Below, piece by piece: positions 33,295 through 44,426 of a stretch of DNA of 64,000 bases. Position numbers and translations under genes: made by a program. The DNA is from Notospermus geniculatus (taxonomy: Eukaryota; Nemertea; Pilidiophora; Heteronemertea; Lineidae): assembly GCA_002633025.1 (NCBI GenBank), contig NMRB01000869.1, positions 180,776 to 244,775 of the forward strand, in the 5' to 3' direction. The notes under the pieces are model-generated. The model worked only from the letters and a program-made list of their open reading frames with translations. It was not told where the DNA came from and made no database searches. Within the stretch, counting starts at the first letter, position 1. The number at the start of each line of letters is the position of its first letter.

Positions 33295-33423
33295 AGGGAG
33301 TTTTCACAAAGCCCCCGAAACGCCAACGCGAACGTCTATCCTTTTGTTCGGTGCTCTCTTCGTGGCATCGAACAATGGGTTTGGCGTTCGCGTTGGCGTT
33401 GCGGGGGCTTTGCGAAAACTCCC
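33295..33423. mobile_element. Family B hairpin element, copy 3, with target duplication
   Basis: AGGGAGTTTTCACAAAGCCC at the left and GGGGGCTTTGCGAAAACTCC at the right. CAAT flanks both sides. The loop is shared with copy 2. Confidence 0.87.
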
Positions 33424-34925
33424 CAATGGTGACTTGCCCATAACCCGGAGAGGTGCCTACGATTCGATGATTTGCAGTACGCGGACTATTTATGCGGGTG
33501 ATCACAACACCTGCCACACCAGCCTGATTAGCGTAGACAATACTAACCTGATTTCTTTCAGGTATCTCGTATTCCTTGCCCAGATCAAATTCCAAGTACG
33601 TAAGCAAGAAATCGTATCCACTAACGAAAGATACAGGAACTTGTTGAACGATACGATTTCTCCTTCAGATTGTTGGCTCAGCAGAATGATGTCACATTCG
33701 TCAGGACCACAACCATACTACTACTAGTACACCATTTCTGGTAACATTGTGTTTGTCATTCACGCCTCTATGTATTATTCTCGGTACAGAATCATGACAA
33801 AAACTTGAAAAACCCATCCTTTGGGTCATGCATACAGAAATGATCCTTGGTAATCACCTCACATTTGGAAACAAGCGTAACATACACTGTACATGTATGA
33901 TGTATGACATGAAAAACTCTATGTTTTTCTGTAGGTATCGTTGGCATTCAAAACTGAAAGGGACTTCGACATGTGCCAGTATGAATGATGATGAATGACA
34001 TAACGGTCGGTAATTATGGTGACAAGCATGAGGTTGTGACATGAACTCGTCATAATTAGTCAATTATTTGGTGGTAAATTAGTGCATACTAATTATCTTA
34101 TTAATTATCTCACGATTGGCTGGCTCTTTTCGTGCCTTCCAAGGGTAGTTAGAAATACAGTAGTCTCGCGCATTCCCTGTGTGGCGATGACCAACCGAAT
34201 CACTTGAGGGCACCACTACTGGACTCAGAAAAATTCTGTTCGACCGTTGCTCACCACTGCGGGATATGTGCGAAAGTACATGTAGTGCATTTTACTACCA
34301 TTGCTGGCAAAACTTTGGATATGCCTGTTGATCACCAGATCTTATCTTGCCAACCTGTTGTCAATTACATGTACATGTCAATAACTACATGTAGTTCCAA
34401 TTTCACCGCCGAGGCCAATTTTGCCGAAACTACCATTTTTTAAAAACTTGGTAGCTTGAAAGGGACCCGAAACCCATTACATGAACCCATTCATTTCCAT
34501 TTCCATAAACCCATTCATTGGAAAGCTCGCAGAGAGTACTTTCCAATGAATACCTATGTGACAGGGTTTCTGTGAGATTTAAAAATTTGGTAGGTTCATA
34601 AGTAATAATGAAATTGCCACTGGGCAATGAAAGAGTTAACCTGCGTCGCTTTCCCTCTCAGCTATAACAGCCAGTCGGTTGGAATTAGTCGGTCTTGATC
34701 AAACATGCACCGTTGTCCATTGCAGTGGTGTTCGTGCTTCACGTTAATGAACGGAGCTTATTGACGTGGAACTACAGTATACGTACACGGATGTTTGGGA
34801 GCGAAACAGCTGTCTGGCAACTGAGAACTAGGCTAAGACAAGTAATTCTTGTCAATGAATAAATTGTAAGCGAATGACTTAACGAGGGGTCCGCGTACAT
34901 TTCACCAAGCGATCGATTGCACCGC
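33424..34925. other. No gene recognised
   Basis: Open frames of up to 127 codons here partly overlap the family B element and lack known domains. AT-rich; no further repeat recognised. Confidence 0.35.
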
Positions 34926-35148
34926 TTAAAGGGACTCTAGAGGCAGCTTGCTATTGGGCTACTAATAGCACTGCGACTATACTTTAGGTGGCGCTAGTAA
35001 CCATGAACTAATAAATTGTGGATCAAATTTTGACATTGATGAAATCTTCCTTCAAAAATGATGCCCAAGTTGGATCCTCATGCCATCAATTCTCTGTTTG
35101 TAATCATATCAATATGCACTAAAAAGCGGCCTCTAGAGGCCCTTTAAA
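34926..35148. mobile_element. Inverted-repeat element
   Basis: The ends are TTAAAGGGACTCTAGAGGC and GCCTCTAGAGGCCCTTTAA. The interior has no mirrored blocks. About 223 bp, one copy. Confidence 0.7.
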
Positions 35149-35267
35149 GGGACTGTATGTTTATTTTTGCTGTCCTCAGTAGAGATGTGTTCTCATGGCA
35201 GTGGTGTCTACTGAGTGAGGTTCCATTATTTCCTTCATCAATGATCTTCAGTGTCATACCCGGGGGG

Positions 35268-35816
35268 NNNNNNNNNNNNNNNNNNNNNNNNNNNNNNNNN
35301 NNNNNNNNNNNNNNNNNNNNNNNNNNNNNNNNNNNNNNNNNNNNNNNNNNNNNNNNNNNNNNNNNNNNNNNNNNNNNNNNNNNNNNNNNNNNNNNNNNNN
35401 NNNNNNNNNNNNNNNNNNNNNNNNNNNNNNNNNNNNNNNNNNNNNNNNNNNNNNNNNNNNNNNNNNNNNNNNNNNNNNNNNNNNNNNNNNNNNNNNNNNN
35501 NNNNNNNNNNNNNNNNNNNNNNNNNNNNNNNNNNNNNNNNNNNNNNNNNNNNNNNNNNNNNNNNNNNNNNNNNNNNNNNNNNNNNNNNNNNNNNNNNNNN
35601 NNNNNNNNNNNNNNNNNNNNNNNNNNNNNNNNNNNNNNNNNNNNNNNNNNNNNNNNNNNNNNNNNNNNNNNNNNNNNNNNNNNNNNNNNNNNNNNNNNNN
35701 NNNNNNNNNNNNNNNNNNNNNNNNNNNNNNNNNNNNNNNNNNNNNNNNNNNNNNNNNNNNNNNNNNNNNNNNNNNNNNNNNNNNNNNNNNNNNNNNNNNN
35801 NNNNNNNNNNNNNNNN
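35268..35816. other. Assembly gap (549 N)
   Basis: All bases are undetermined. Frames that appear to cross it are artefacts. An upstream exon or promoter of the TRIM gene could be hidden here. Confidence 0.99.
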
Positions 35817-36272
35817 GACTGCACTGCGTCGTTAACATTCACTGCCTCGGGTCGTGTAAGTAACGGTGGCATTTACAAGGTTTTTCGTATTAGAGGTTTA
35901 TCTTGACATTGCTCAGCGGCAACTGGAGGGATTACCGAAGGATTTAGAGACTGCGAGTGTAGATCTTCCGCACTTACTGAACGTACTTTATCCGAACAGC
36001 CGAGGATTACGACGTTTTTTTGTGTTCTTTTATTCGTGTGGAGCGCTAAGGTACCGTTTCAAGCCGGTATCATGCTTGGAGAACGCTTCTAGATAACTTC
36101 AGTTCGTCACACATGTATTTTAACCACAAATGCTTCCAAATAAGTTAGACGTTCGTATTCAAAACTGATTCAGTTGTGAGCTCCTGTTATAATTCAAACC
36201 TCTACTGCGCAGTTTCTTTAGTATCAGCAAGACAAGGTACCAAATTACCAAATTAGGTTTGTCGTTTGAGAG
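35817..36272 (+). other. Upstream of TRIM gene; possible 5' untranslated region
   Basis: Between the gap and the TRIM start codon I see no conserved coding block. A 76-codon frame (35866-36096) has no recognised domain. Confidence 0.35.
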
Positions 36273-37124
36273 ATGGCGACCAAGTTTCCGGAGGATTTCA
36301 CCCGCGACGTTCTGTGCTGCATGATCTGCTACAGCGCCTTCAGGTCACCACGACAGCTCCCGTGCCTGCATACCTTCTGCGAAGAATGTTTGGTAAAGCA
36401 TTACCACATCTACAGAATTCAACTGAACGCAGTCAGCGGGAAGATCCCCTGCCCGACATGCCGGGAGTTCATACCGTTACCAGAAAAGGGAATCAGCGGT
36501 TTCAGGCATGATTTCAAGGTGACGAAGTTCGCCGACATCCTGAAGGACCTGGACACCGAGCATGGATGGACCAAGGCATGTCAGGTGTGCAAACTGGCCG
36601 AGTCCACGGTCGAGGCGGAGACGTACTGCAACGACTGCGGGAAGTATTACTGCAGGTCCTGCTTCGCATCGCATCAGATGGTCACGGTGTTTGCCGGGCA
36701 CGAAACGACAGACCTCAATAAACCGACTTCCAAAATCCTCTGCAAGGATCACGAAGCGGAGATGGAGATGCTACGCTTCTTCTGCGACGTCTGCGAAGTC
36801 GGCATCTGCACCCTCTGCATCCTGACGACTCACAAAACACACAAAGTCGTCAACATCAACACAGGACTGAACAAACAGAAAACCAAACTGCAAACATTAC
36901 TGAGTGATATTCAAAGCAGAGTAGGAGAGGTAGAGGAAACGATGAGAGTGCTAGTGGGACAGCAACAGATGATTGGTCCCGACTTTGACCGATTACGGAC
37001 GGAGATATCCGAACATGCTCGAAGGCGTATCGCAGATATTCGGGAAGAGGAGCGGAAACTTCAAGCCGAGCTTTTCAGTCGTGAGACGAAGAAGAGTGCG
37101 TCATTAGGAGAGGAAATAGCTGAG
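36273..37124 (+). CDS. TRIM-type RING/B-box E3 ubiquitin ligase, exon 1
   Basis: Residues 1-284 of a tripartite-motif protein. A C3HC4 RING is complete: C16-x2-C19, C31-x-H33-x2-C36-x2-C39, C60-x2-C63. A first B-box follows (C103, C106, C119, C122, C127, C130, H134) and then a B-box 2 (C157-x2-H160, C171-x2-C174, C179-x2-C182, H187, H190). From about residue 200 the chain is rich in Leu, Glu, Lys and Arg, as expected for the coiled coil. RING proteins of this type pass ubiquitin from an E2 to substrates, with the coiled coil making dimers. The start is the first ATG before the RING (MATKFPEDFT). The exon ends GCTGAG|GTAACT in phase 0 and reads on into intron sequence until 37274. TRIM genes are greatly expanded in lancelets and several other marine animals; I cannot assign orthology. 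Confidence 0.93.
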
Positions 37125-37202
37125 GTAACTGTCTTTTCTTTAAAGAAAGAAACTTTCTTACAGGTAACCCAAAAAGGGAAAGTAGACACGAATGCAGATT
37201 CG

Positions 37203-37486
37203 GTTAAAGGGGCACAGCATTCTCCTTCCCTATCCTGCGGTAAACACACCTGCGTCAAGGGAGACCTTTATTGACAATATTGTTAAACTACCACTCGTCA
37301 ACCTCGCCCCATGTAGAGTAACTTCGTTCCTAGCGTATCCACGTATGCATTGTATTGTAATCATACATTCTCCAACACTGGGGCGAAAGGTCGGCAAGAC
37401 TATGGTATTGGAGAATACTGAGTAATGTATTCACCGCCGGTGGCGCCGGCTATCGACAAGAAGTAGCAATATGGTGGCCCTTTAAC
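37203..37486. mobile_element. Family G element, copy 3, in TRIM intron 1
   Basis: GTTAAAGGGGCACAGC at the left and GGTGGCCCTTTAAC at the right. It is the best-preserved uninterrupted copy of the family (284 bp). It accounts for nearly half of intron 1. Confidence 0.75.
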
Positions 37487-37795
37487 ACTCCTTGCGGTAC
37501 GGCGTGTCTGATTGCTTGTACTTCGTTACCTGACGCTACCATACTGGCAGCCAGTATAAACCACTTAATACTGCTATTAAGATTTCTATGGTTTCCATTG
37601 CTCACACAAGATTAAAAGCCGGAGAAATGAACAAGGGTATGCACGATATTTAGCGAAATTTTTATGGTTTCGTAAATATCACAAGTCAGCGGTATCTGGT
37701 GCTGTTGAAATCAATGAGGCATTGTCAGCTTTTCTCAAAGAAGAGTCAGAAATAGCCGTATTTGGATTCTTTTATATGACGTCTTTTATCTTCAG

Positions 37796-37982
37796 GTCTC
37801 CAATCACCTGAAGGCCCTCCATGAAATCGACACACAGGCCAAGGATCTTCTGTCAAACAAGAACGTCAGCGCCTCCCGCCTGCTTGCAAACTGCGATGAG
37901 GTACACAAAGACATCTCCGGTATCATCCACATCAGGCCGACCTCCCCTGCCCACGGAGCAGCCGTCCTGAAATTCAGTCCAG
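37796..37982 (+). CDS. TRIM-type E3 ligase, exon 2 (coiled coil)
   Basis: The exon is preceded by a pyrimidine-rich acceptor (TTTTATCTTCAG|GTC) and ends CAGTCCAG|GTACGA. It enters in phase 0 from exon 1 and leaves in phase 1. It adds 62 residues (VSNHLKALHEIDTQAKDLLS and on, ending AAVLKFSPG), continuing the coiled coil to the turn that in this family precedes the C-terminal domain. The joint EEIAE-VSNHLKALHE is natural. No stop interrupts the frame. Confidence 0.85.
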
Positions 37983-39821
37983 GTACGACCTCTAGATCGT
38001 CAATTCATCTTCTGGCACCGTTCATCTGTTCTGAATACCGCTTTCGCTCTCACGGCTTGTATAGAAGGCACAGGAGGTACTGCTCTATGAACGGCTGACG
38101 ATACAACACAAGGATACAACATGCTGATACTAGGCCTACGCATGCGCAAACCGTAGGAAATCACCAGGGAAACAAAGATGGCGACGGGCTGTTGAAACAA
38201 TCGAAGCGCCATCTTTTCCACCCACAGGTTGTAGATACAGACACTTTGCCCTATCGAATCCGTAAAAAGCCAACTGATTGACCCAGTTTCGAAGATTCTT
38301 GGCCTACTAGTGTAAATCTCAGAAGAATAGGTGTACGTACGTGCCAGCGATGATTGATCATAGCCCCCTGTCAATTCGTTTCATTAATCATTGTTATGGA
38401 AATTACGACAGAAACAAAAATAATGCTTGGCAATTTCCGAATGTTATCATAATTGTCGAATGGCTCCAGAATGCTCATAGTACCAAAACACTAGTACGGA
38501 AAGGTAGCCAAGGGTTTGGTTGTGGATGGGTGAAGCATGAGAACAAAAAAGCAGAAAAACGTGTTCCTCAATCAGCGATATCGTATTCGCGTGACGATGT
38601 TTCAGGATATGGAGATCCGGTGTAACAGTAATCAAAGTCCCCTAGAATCGAAGTCCGTTTGTAGGCCTTTTGTTAAACGAGGAATTAGGACATACATGTA
38701 TGGCTATAGAAACCATTACCATTAGAATATAACCTCACAATCGCAGACTGACTTTTGCCGGTGTAACTTGGACTTTCATTCCAAGGACATGCAGGGAGAC
38801 CATTTCTTTCACACTGGTCATATTCTGACGATTCCTGCTCCTAGAATTGCTGATCAAGGTTGTGAGCACTGACGTACACAACCTGTATTTCTCTTGGGAG
38901 CTAGGCCTAGAAGGCGGCGGCTTGGGCAACTCCCAACGTGTTCTCGACATAGGCCTATATGAAAAGATCGCAGGACAACATGCATCTTATAAACATCATG
39001 TCCAGAATCAAGTTGGGAGTTGCTTCCTTCACCATTCTCTGTATCTCCGTATTAGAGGCAACCCTTGCCGAATCCCCTGGGACCCTTGAGAAAGGTCTAA
39101 TCGTCCATGGAGGAGAGCTGAAGAAAGTGACAATATTTAGGAGGGTAAAGATCACCCTGCCTGTCAGCTAGCTGCAGCTTCAGCCCCTCAAATCCAGTCT
39201 CCTGGGCGTAAAGCCATGAAAGCCCGCTTTGGAACTGCAACCTACGACCATCTTCTACCAGCATCAAAAATATCAAACAGACACTGTACCTGATTTCTTA
39301 CAAAACTCAATGTTATTACACGAATTACTCCGATTATGGCTACCCCCTTGATTAACACGTACTGTGTCACAGTTTGGAAACCATAAAGGTATCTTTGATC
39401 AAGGAATGGTATAGTCGAGCCTTTTGCCTGTTGTAAAAGATAGCGAGAGTGGCAGCCCTCTCCCGCGAGTCCAATCAGCTTCCCTATTATGATAGCCGGG
39501 GGTCCATCGGATACGAAATGTTAACTCAATTTGTGGAGAGTACATCTTTACCACACTGATGTTTGGTTGCAGGTATGACGGCTGACCTTTTATCAACGGT
39601 TAATTAATCTCATTATCTTGGTTCTGGAATGATGGCCAGTAACCATAAAAGGTTGTTGGCTGTGGCTACAGTTGTGGTTGGAAAGACACGCGCGCTACAG
39701 TTGTGGGTATAAAAGACACGTGTGTGTAATATACTTATTCATATCGTATTATATTAGTCTGATCTAATGATGGTAGGTAAGCAGTGTTTCCGTGATGATA
39801 CCAAATATAACAGGCACCAAG
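37983..39821 (+). other. TRIM intron 2, first part
   Basis: No family repeat is obvious here. A 70-codon frame at 38959-39171 begins with a hydrophobic segment (see findings). An acceptor-like TTGCAG at about 39567-39572 precedes a short in-frame alternative end (GMTADLLSTVN, stop). Confidence 0.4.
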
Positions 39822-40032
39822 TTAAAGGGGCACGGTATGCGATCTAAACCGGTGTTTTGACTGCCGACGTAGAGGGAGCCACCTAGCGACAGCAATACGA
39901 ACCATTACAAAATGTACGAGTACATCGGGTCCATTCGCCGACAACGTAGTTAGTCCATGGGATTGTAGAGTGGCGCGCACGGCGAAGGTGGCGCCAGCTA
40001 TCGAGAAAAAGTTGAATACCGGATTCCTTAAA
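39822..40032. mobile_element. Family G element, copy 5, in TRIM intron 2
   Basis: GTTAAAGGGGCACGG, then GACTGCCGACGTAGAGGGAG, TTCGCCGACAACG and GGCGCCAGCTATCGAGAAAA, ending GGATTCCTTAAAC. It pairs with the variant copy at 24184. Confidence 0.65.
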
Positions 40033-40098
40033 CAGAATCTTCCGTTGTATCGGCAAGCCAAATCGTCCATCCGCCCTTCACCTGAACTTCGTAGTAAA

Positions 40099-40211
40099 GA
40101 AGCATCCTCCCATGGCAGGGCTTTGGTCTCGCTCCTCTTCATACACTCGCATACACACGCGTGGAGTGGATGAAGAGGAGTGAGGTAAAAACCGCTGTCG
40201 GAGAATGGTGT
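40099..40211. mobile_element. Short inverted-repeat element, copy 1
   Basis: AGCATCCTCCCATGGCAGGG and GCTCCTCTTCATACACTC at the left are mirrored by TGGATGAAGAGGAG and GTAAAAACCGCTGTCGGAGA. A relative lies at 57868-57976. Confidence 0.6.
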
Positions 40212-40340
40212 TCTGCTTACACAAGGAAAATCAGGGTTACGTATTGCAGAACACTTTCAGTTCATTCCATCGTAACACCTAACACTGAAAATCGCTGTTC
40301 TGCACAAAGTAACCTGATTTTCGATGTTCGTTTTGTAAGG

Positions 40341-40563
40341 CTACTGTCACACTGAAGTAGTTCTCAAAACGTCCTACCCCGTCCTAAAAAATCGTAAAAC
40401 GGGCTAGAACGTGAACGTTGGCCGAATAATGTCTCGAAGTTCTGGAGCAAGAAGTTCGTAGAAAGACTGTAAAAAGTTGCCACTACGTCCACTCACACAG
40501 TTCGAGCCCGTTCGGCAACATTTTCAAGAACGTACTGAGAACTAGTTCAGTGTGATGGGGGCA
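40341..40563. mobile_element. Family N inverted-repeat element, copy 1
   Basis: The ends are CTACTGTCACACTGAAGTAG then TTCTCAAAACGTCC, and ACGTACTGAGAACTAGTTCA then GTGTGATGGGGG. It is homologous to 63681-63938 in reverse orientation. It lies just upstream of the candidate TRIM exon 3. Confidence 0.78.
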
Positions 40564-40614
40564 TGAGGGCACACGAATTTGTACTGTTTATGACAAAACA
40601 TTTCATAATTTCAG

Positions 40615-40769
40615 GTATGATGATCCTGGGAACCCTCGAAGAGTCACACGACCACAGACAGGAACGAAAGGCCTCGGCGTGTTTGACTGGAAGTGTTCAA
40701 TCATTGGCTGAAACAACAGCATCGAAAGCTAAACCACCGACTACGTTCAAGCAGTTGTATATACCCTAG
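40615..40769 (+). CDS. TRIM-type E3 ligase, probable last exon
   Basis: Preceded by an acceptor (CATAATTTCAG|GT) and entered in phase 1, so the exon 2 G joins GT to encode Gly. The frame then reads MMILGTLEESHDHRQERKAS and on for 50 residues to TAG at 40767. The frame match and the plausible SPG-GMMILGTLEE joint support it. The protein would be 397 residues with a short polar tail and no NHL, SPRY or filamin-type domain. No AATAAA was seen close downstream. A longer isoform using exons beyond this one, or the alternative end near 39573, is possible. Confidence 0.6.
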
Positions 40770-42732
40770 CCAGCGAGTGTAGGCCTACTCACCACAGTGC
40801 AAGAACGTGGGAACCAATCCGAACACCTGTTACTCACTAAGGAGTAGAATGATTGGTTGATGGAAAAGGTGATTGTTAGGGTTAGCCTTATATCTTAACA
40901 CAGAGGATACACGTCCACGATTTGGCACTCGACAGGCCTCTACTATGACAGCGCGAAATCTGGATCCTGCAAGGAACACTCCATTCGTAGCTTACACCAT
41001 TGCCATCTATACGAATATCAGTGACTGCCAGAACACCTTTATTTCTCTTACGCTAAGCAACAAGAGAGGAACCTACCGCTGACATCGTGAATTAAGCTCG
41101 TTGCCTCCCTCAAGTTCGCCTGGCGACCGATGGAAGGCTTCAAGCCACACCATGTTTAATTCAGAAAGTGCGTTATACGTTCGCCGACTTAGTGCAGTGG
41201 AAATGTACTATGCTCTGACTGCTCATATTGGCAAGAACGCCCTGTATTTTGAGCTATATTTCTTCTTGGGCCTACTATCGTGAGATATTTCAAATTACTT
41301 GTTAAAAGATGGCCCCAGGTTGATACGGAGTGGTACAGGCTTGTAATGATAGACTAACACGAAGTCATTCGTTTTGTTGATGGCATTTATGACATTTGAC
41401 ACACAGAATTCAACTACAATTTCTCAACAGGCTTTGCATGTATAGTCTGTCGTGGGCACAACAGTAGGCCTACCATGATTTCAAGCTCACTGAACCAATA
41501 TCACAACGAATGATTTGGGAAGGAAAGTCCGAGAATTCCATCCCAGGAAAGAATGCAGCGTGGATTGTAACTGCATGACACGCCGAGGTTACACTGGGCA
41601 TGGTAAACAGACTTGTACAAGAAATGAGATTCGTATCCCCTCAGTTCCAGCCACTTTTTTCTTGACATCCTCGTGTGAGTTTTTCTTACGAAAGTAACAC
41701 ACCGGGACCTTATTCACGAAGTCTTCGTACATGTAACTTGGCGAGTCTGCATGCAAATCCCTTGTTGCGCCGAGAGTGCAAAAGAGGGTGCTCGCAAATG
41801 GACAAAATGTTATCAATGCTTTTGTGCTATTCCCAAACTAAAGATTCAACAGAGAGGAACATTTTGTGGAAATGAGCCGAAGCCCAGCATGATACGTCAG
41901 TTGAACGTCTACTGAGATTTCACGAAGCGGGAACTTCTTCGTGTTCTCACAGACCTGTATGGAGAACAGGAATCTACACATACGTTTATTACCACCTCCA
42001 TTCGTGCGTGCTACGTCATCAAACACCGTGCACTTTGCCGATGACTCATCAGTTGCGCGATTCTCAGCCTCGTGCAAATCTTTGCCGCCCGTGTAGGCCT
42101 AATCTTTTTTTGAACGCATATCCCCATGACCAGCCCACCCAATAAAAACACAGAACCAGTGTGCAGGACAGAATAGTTTTTTTTACATCTGCTTAAACTG
42201 TCGTACTGATTAAAATGTACATGAACAATACAATTTCATAGCGATATTGACCAGGATAGGACGTATTTTTTGAAATATAAGTCCATGAATCTGCCGGGTC
42301 GCTGCTTTCAGGTGGTATAAAATTGTTCATTTGTGAGTGCCGCAAGTCCATTTCACGGGTTACTAACTTCGTACATGTATTAGCAGATAGGGGGCGTCTC
42401 TCACCGGCACGAAGCATTCACAAACGCAGAATGACATGTGCATGTACACGTACATGTACATGTGTCACAGACACTGCATTACTGACAGCACCTTTTCGTT
42501 TTTCAATTACTTTGGCTTTGAGAACAACAGCATGAACAAAGTTGACTTGCTTGCGTATTCCGTGATCACACAATACATTGATATTTACAAAAGTATTTCA
42601 CAATGTTACCTCACCAATACCAGAAAATTATACATAGTGTGCTGGCTAATACTTGATTATCGACAACAGGTCATTAACCGTTCGTGTTATTATGGAGACT
42701 GTACATTCCATCCAAGCCAGGCTCATAGTACA
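40770..42732. other. No gene recognised
   Basis: Several short frames, none with recognised domains. No repeat shared with the rest of the window. A run of TACATGTACATGTACATG-like words lies near 42437-42462. Confidence 0.4.
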
Positions 42733-42996
42733 TAAGGGAGTAAGAAATAAAAGCGAAAAATAATAAGTGGGAAATTTTGCACTTTTGCGCGAATTTTTCA
42801 ATTTCTCAAATTGGGAGAAAATATTTTCCTAGGTTGAGAAATATCGCCTGAAAAATCAGAAAAAATGTCATGTCATTTTAAGAAAATTTCTCAAAATGGG
42901 AAAAAAATTTCTCCCAATCTAAGAAATTGAAAAATTCGTGCAAAATTCCAAAATTTTCCCACTCCTTATTTTCCACTTTTATTTCTTACTCCCTTA
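42733..42996. mobile_element. AT-rich inverted-repeat element
   Basis: The ends are TAAGGGAGTAAGAAATAAAA and TTTTATTTCTTACTCCCTTA. Inner arms include AATTTTTCAATTTCTC and AGAAATTGAAAAATT. About 264 bp, one copy, very AT-rich. Confidence 0.85.
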
Positions 42997-43259
42997 CATA
43001 TGAATGCAGTTACAGATCACTTGGCTATTACATAATTAGTCCTCGATATCATGACAAAAATTTTCATTTCTGGCAAGGGTTGTGAAAGAGTTTAATTCTT
43101 GACGACAACTTGTCGTACTTGTTAATTGAAGGTTGTAAATTTCCTCGCAAGAAGACTGGAATAAAAAATCATGGAATCTGCACATACTACATCATTTACC
43201 CTTTCACTGGCCGTGGCAATCTCATCAGAAGCAGAACAACAAAACGTTACGATGACCCT

Positions 43260-43415
43260 ACCACACTGGAAAGTATTCACTGGAAAGCAGTCCACACTGG
43301 AAATTATTTCACACTGGAAAGTATTCCAGTATTACAGTATCCAAACTAGAAAGTATTCCAGCATTCCAGTATCCACACTGGAAAGTATTCCAGTACCCAC
43401 ACTGGAAAGTATTCC
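43260..43415 (+). repeat. Tandem repeat with palindromic unit
   Basis: The word CACTGGAAAGTATTCCAGTA recurs with variation about six times. ACTGGAA...TTCCAGT within the unit is itself a dyad. Confidence 0.8.
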
Positions 43416-43975
43416 TTCACAGTGAATACTTCTTAGTTGATAGGATAGGAAGTTTTCAATCTTTTTGTACACAATTGCACATTGGGCAGAATATACCTGG
43501 ACAGTGAAAGGGTTATAGGTGCAGCATTCGGTCTACACCTCAGTTTTTTATTGCAAGACGTGTCAAACGTCCTTAGAAGTTGCTGCGTAGAAAAATTCCC
43601 GTTGAAATCAATTCACGTGGCTTTACAGCAGGACGCCGAACATTTCAATACATTTTGCACTGTGCACTGCCGTAGTATTTACTGTACATAAAACTCCTAT
43701 AAGGCATAATGCTTTTGTTTCCTCTAAGACTGGTTACGTTGCACGTCTGTTGTCTCCGCTGTGGTTTTTCTAGCATAGGTTCCTTTTTTCTTGCCTGTTA
43801 TGGTGAGTTGAATCTGACGTCATGTCTCAGTTCCAAACTACGGTCGTGCTGCGAATAGAATCGTTGTAATACATTTAATGTAATACTGCAGTGTAGATGA
43901 TGTTCATGCATTTAGCAAATTCCTCATTATATCATGTAAAACCCAAAACTTTTGGTAAAAAATCTAGGTTTTTGT

Positions 43976-44100
43976 GGTCGTATTCATAAAGCGGTTCCAT
44001 CGTTAGAACCGTCTTAGGCCGGTTCCAAGTGTGGTCAACCACTGCACTTGGAACCGGCCTAAGACGGTTCTAACGACAGAACCGCTTTATGAATACGACC
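43976..44100. mobile_element. Family K hairpin, copy 3
   Basis: GGTCGTATTCATAAAGCGGT and its complement ACCGCTTTATGAATACGACC form the ends. The stem continues through ACCGTCTTAGGCCGGTTCCA. Almost perfect over 125 bases. A decayed relative lies within 21405-21530. Confidence 0.88.
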
Positions 44101-44194
44101 CTTGTTGTTTATGATTAAGCGTATGTGCATACACATGTACATGTACATGCACAGCCCTAGGCAAGAATACACCAAAATTGCAGCTGTACGGTCA

Positions 44195-44345
44195 CAGAGG
44201 TCCGGCATTGCCGATGTCAAGCTTCGCCTGTTGGTGATGGTCAGCATTGCTGACCACACAGCAGGCTGTTGATACCTTCGAATCTAAGTCCTGACGCTGA
44301 CGTTTTTGATATGATAATGTTGGAGAAGCTTGACCCAATGGCAAA
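44195..44345 (+). repeat. Dispersed repeat shared with 60670-60830
   Basis: TGTTGGTGATGGTCAGCATT, GCAGGCTGTTGATACCTTCG and AAGTCCTGACGCTGACG recur on the - strand near 60700-60800. The limits are unclear. Confidence 0.55.
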
Positions 44346-44426
44346 GCCAGGTCGCCATGACCTCACAACTGACCTCACAATTTTTTTGTATATCACCTAA
44401 CATCACAAAGTAGCACTATTGTGTCG

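Noticed and set aside
35144-35906. Long open frames on both strands
   Set aside because: They run through the 549 N gap; their length is an artefact of undetermined bases.
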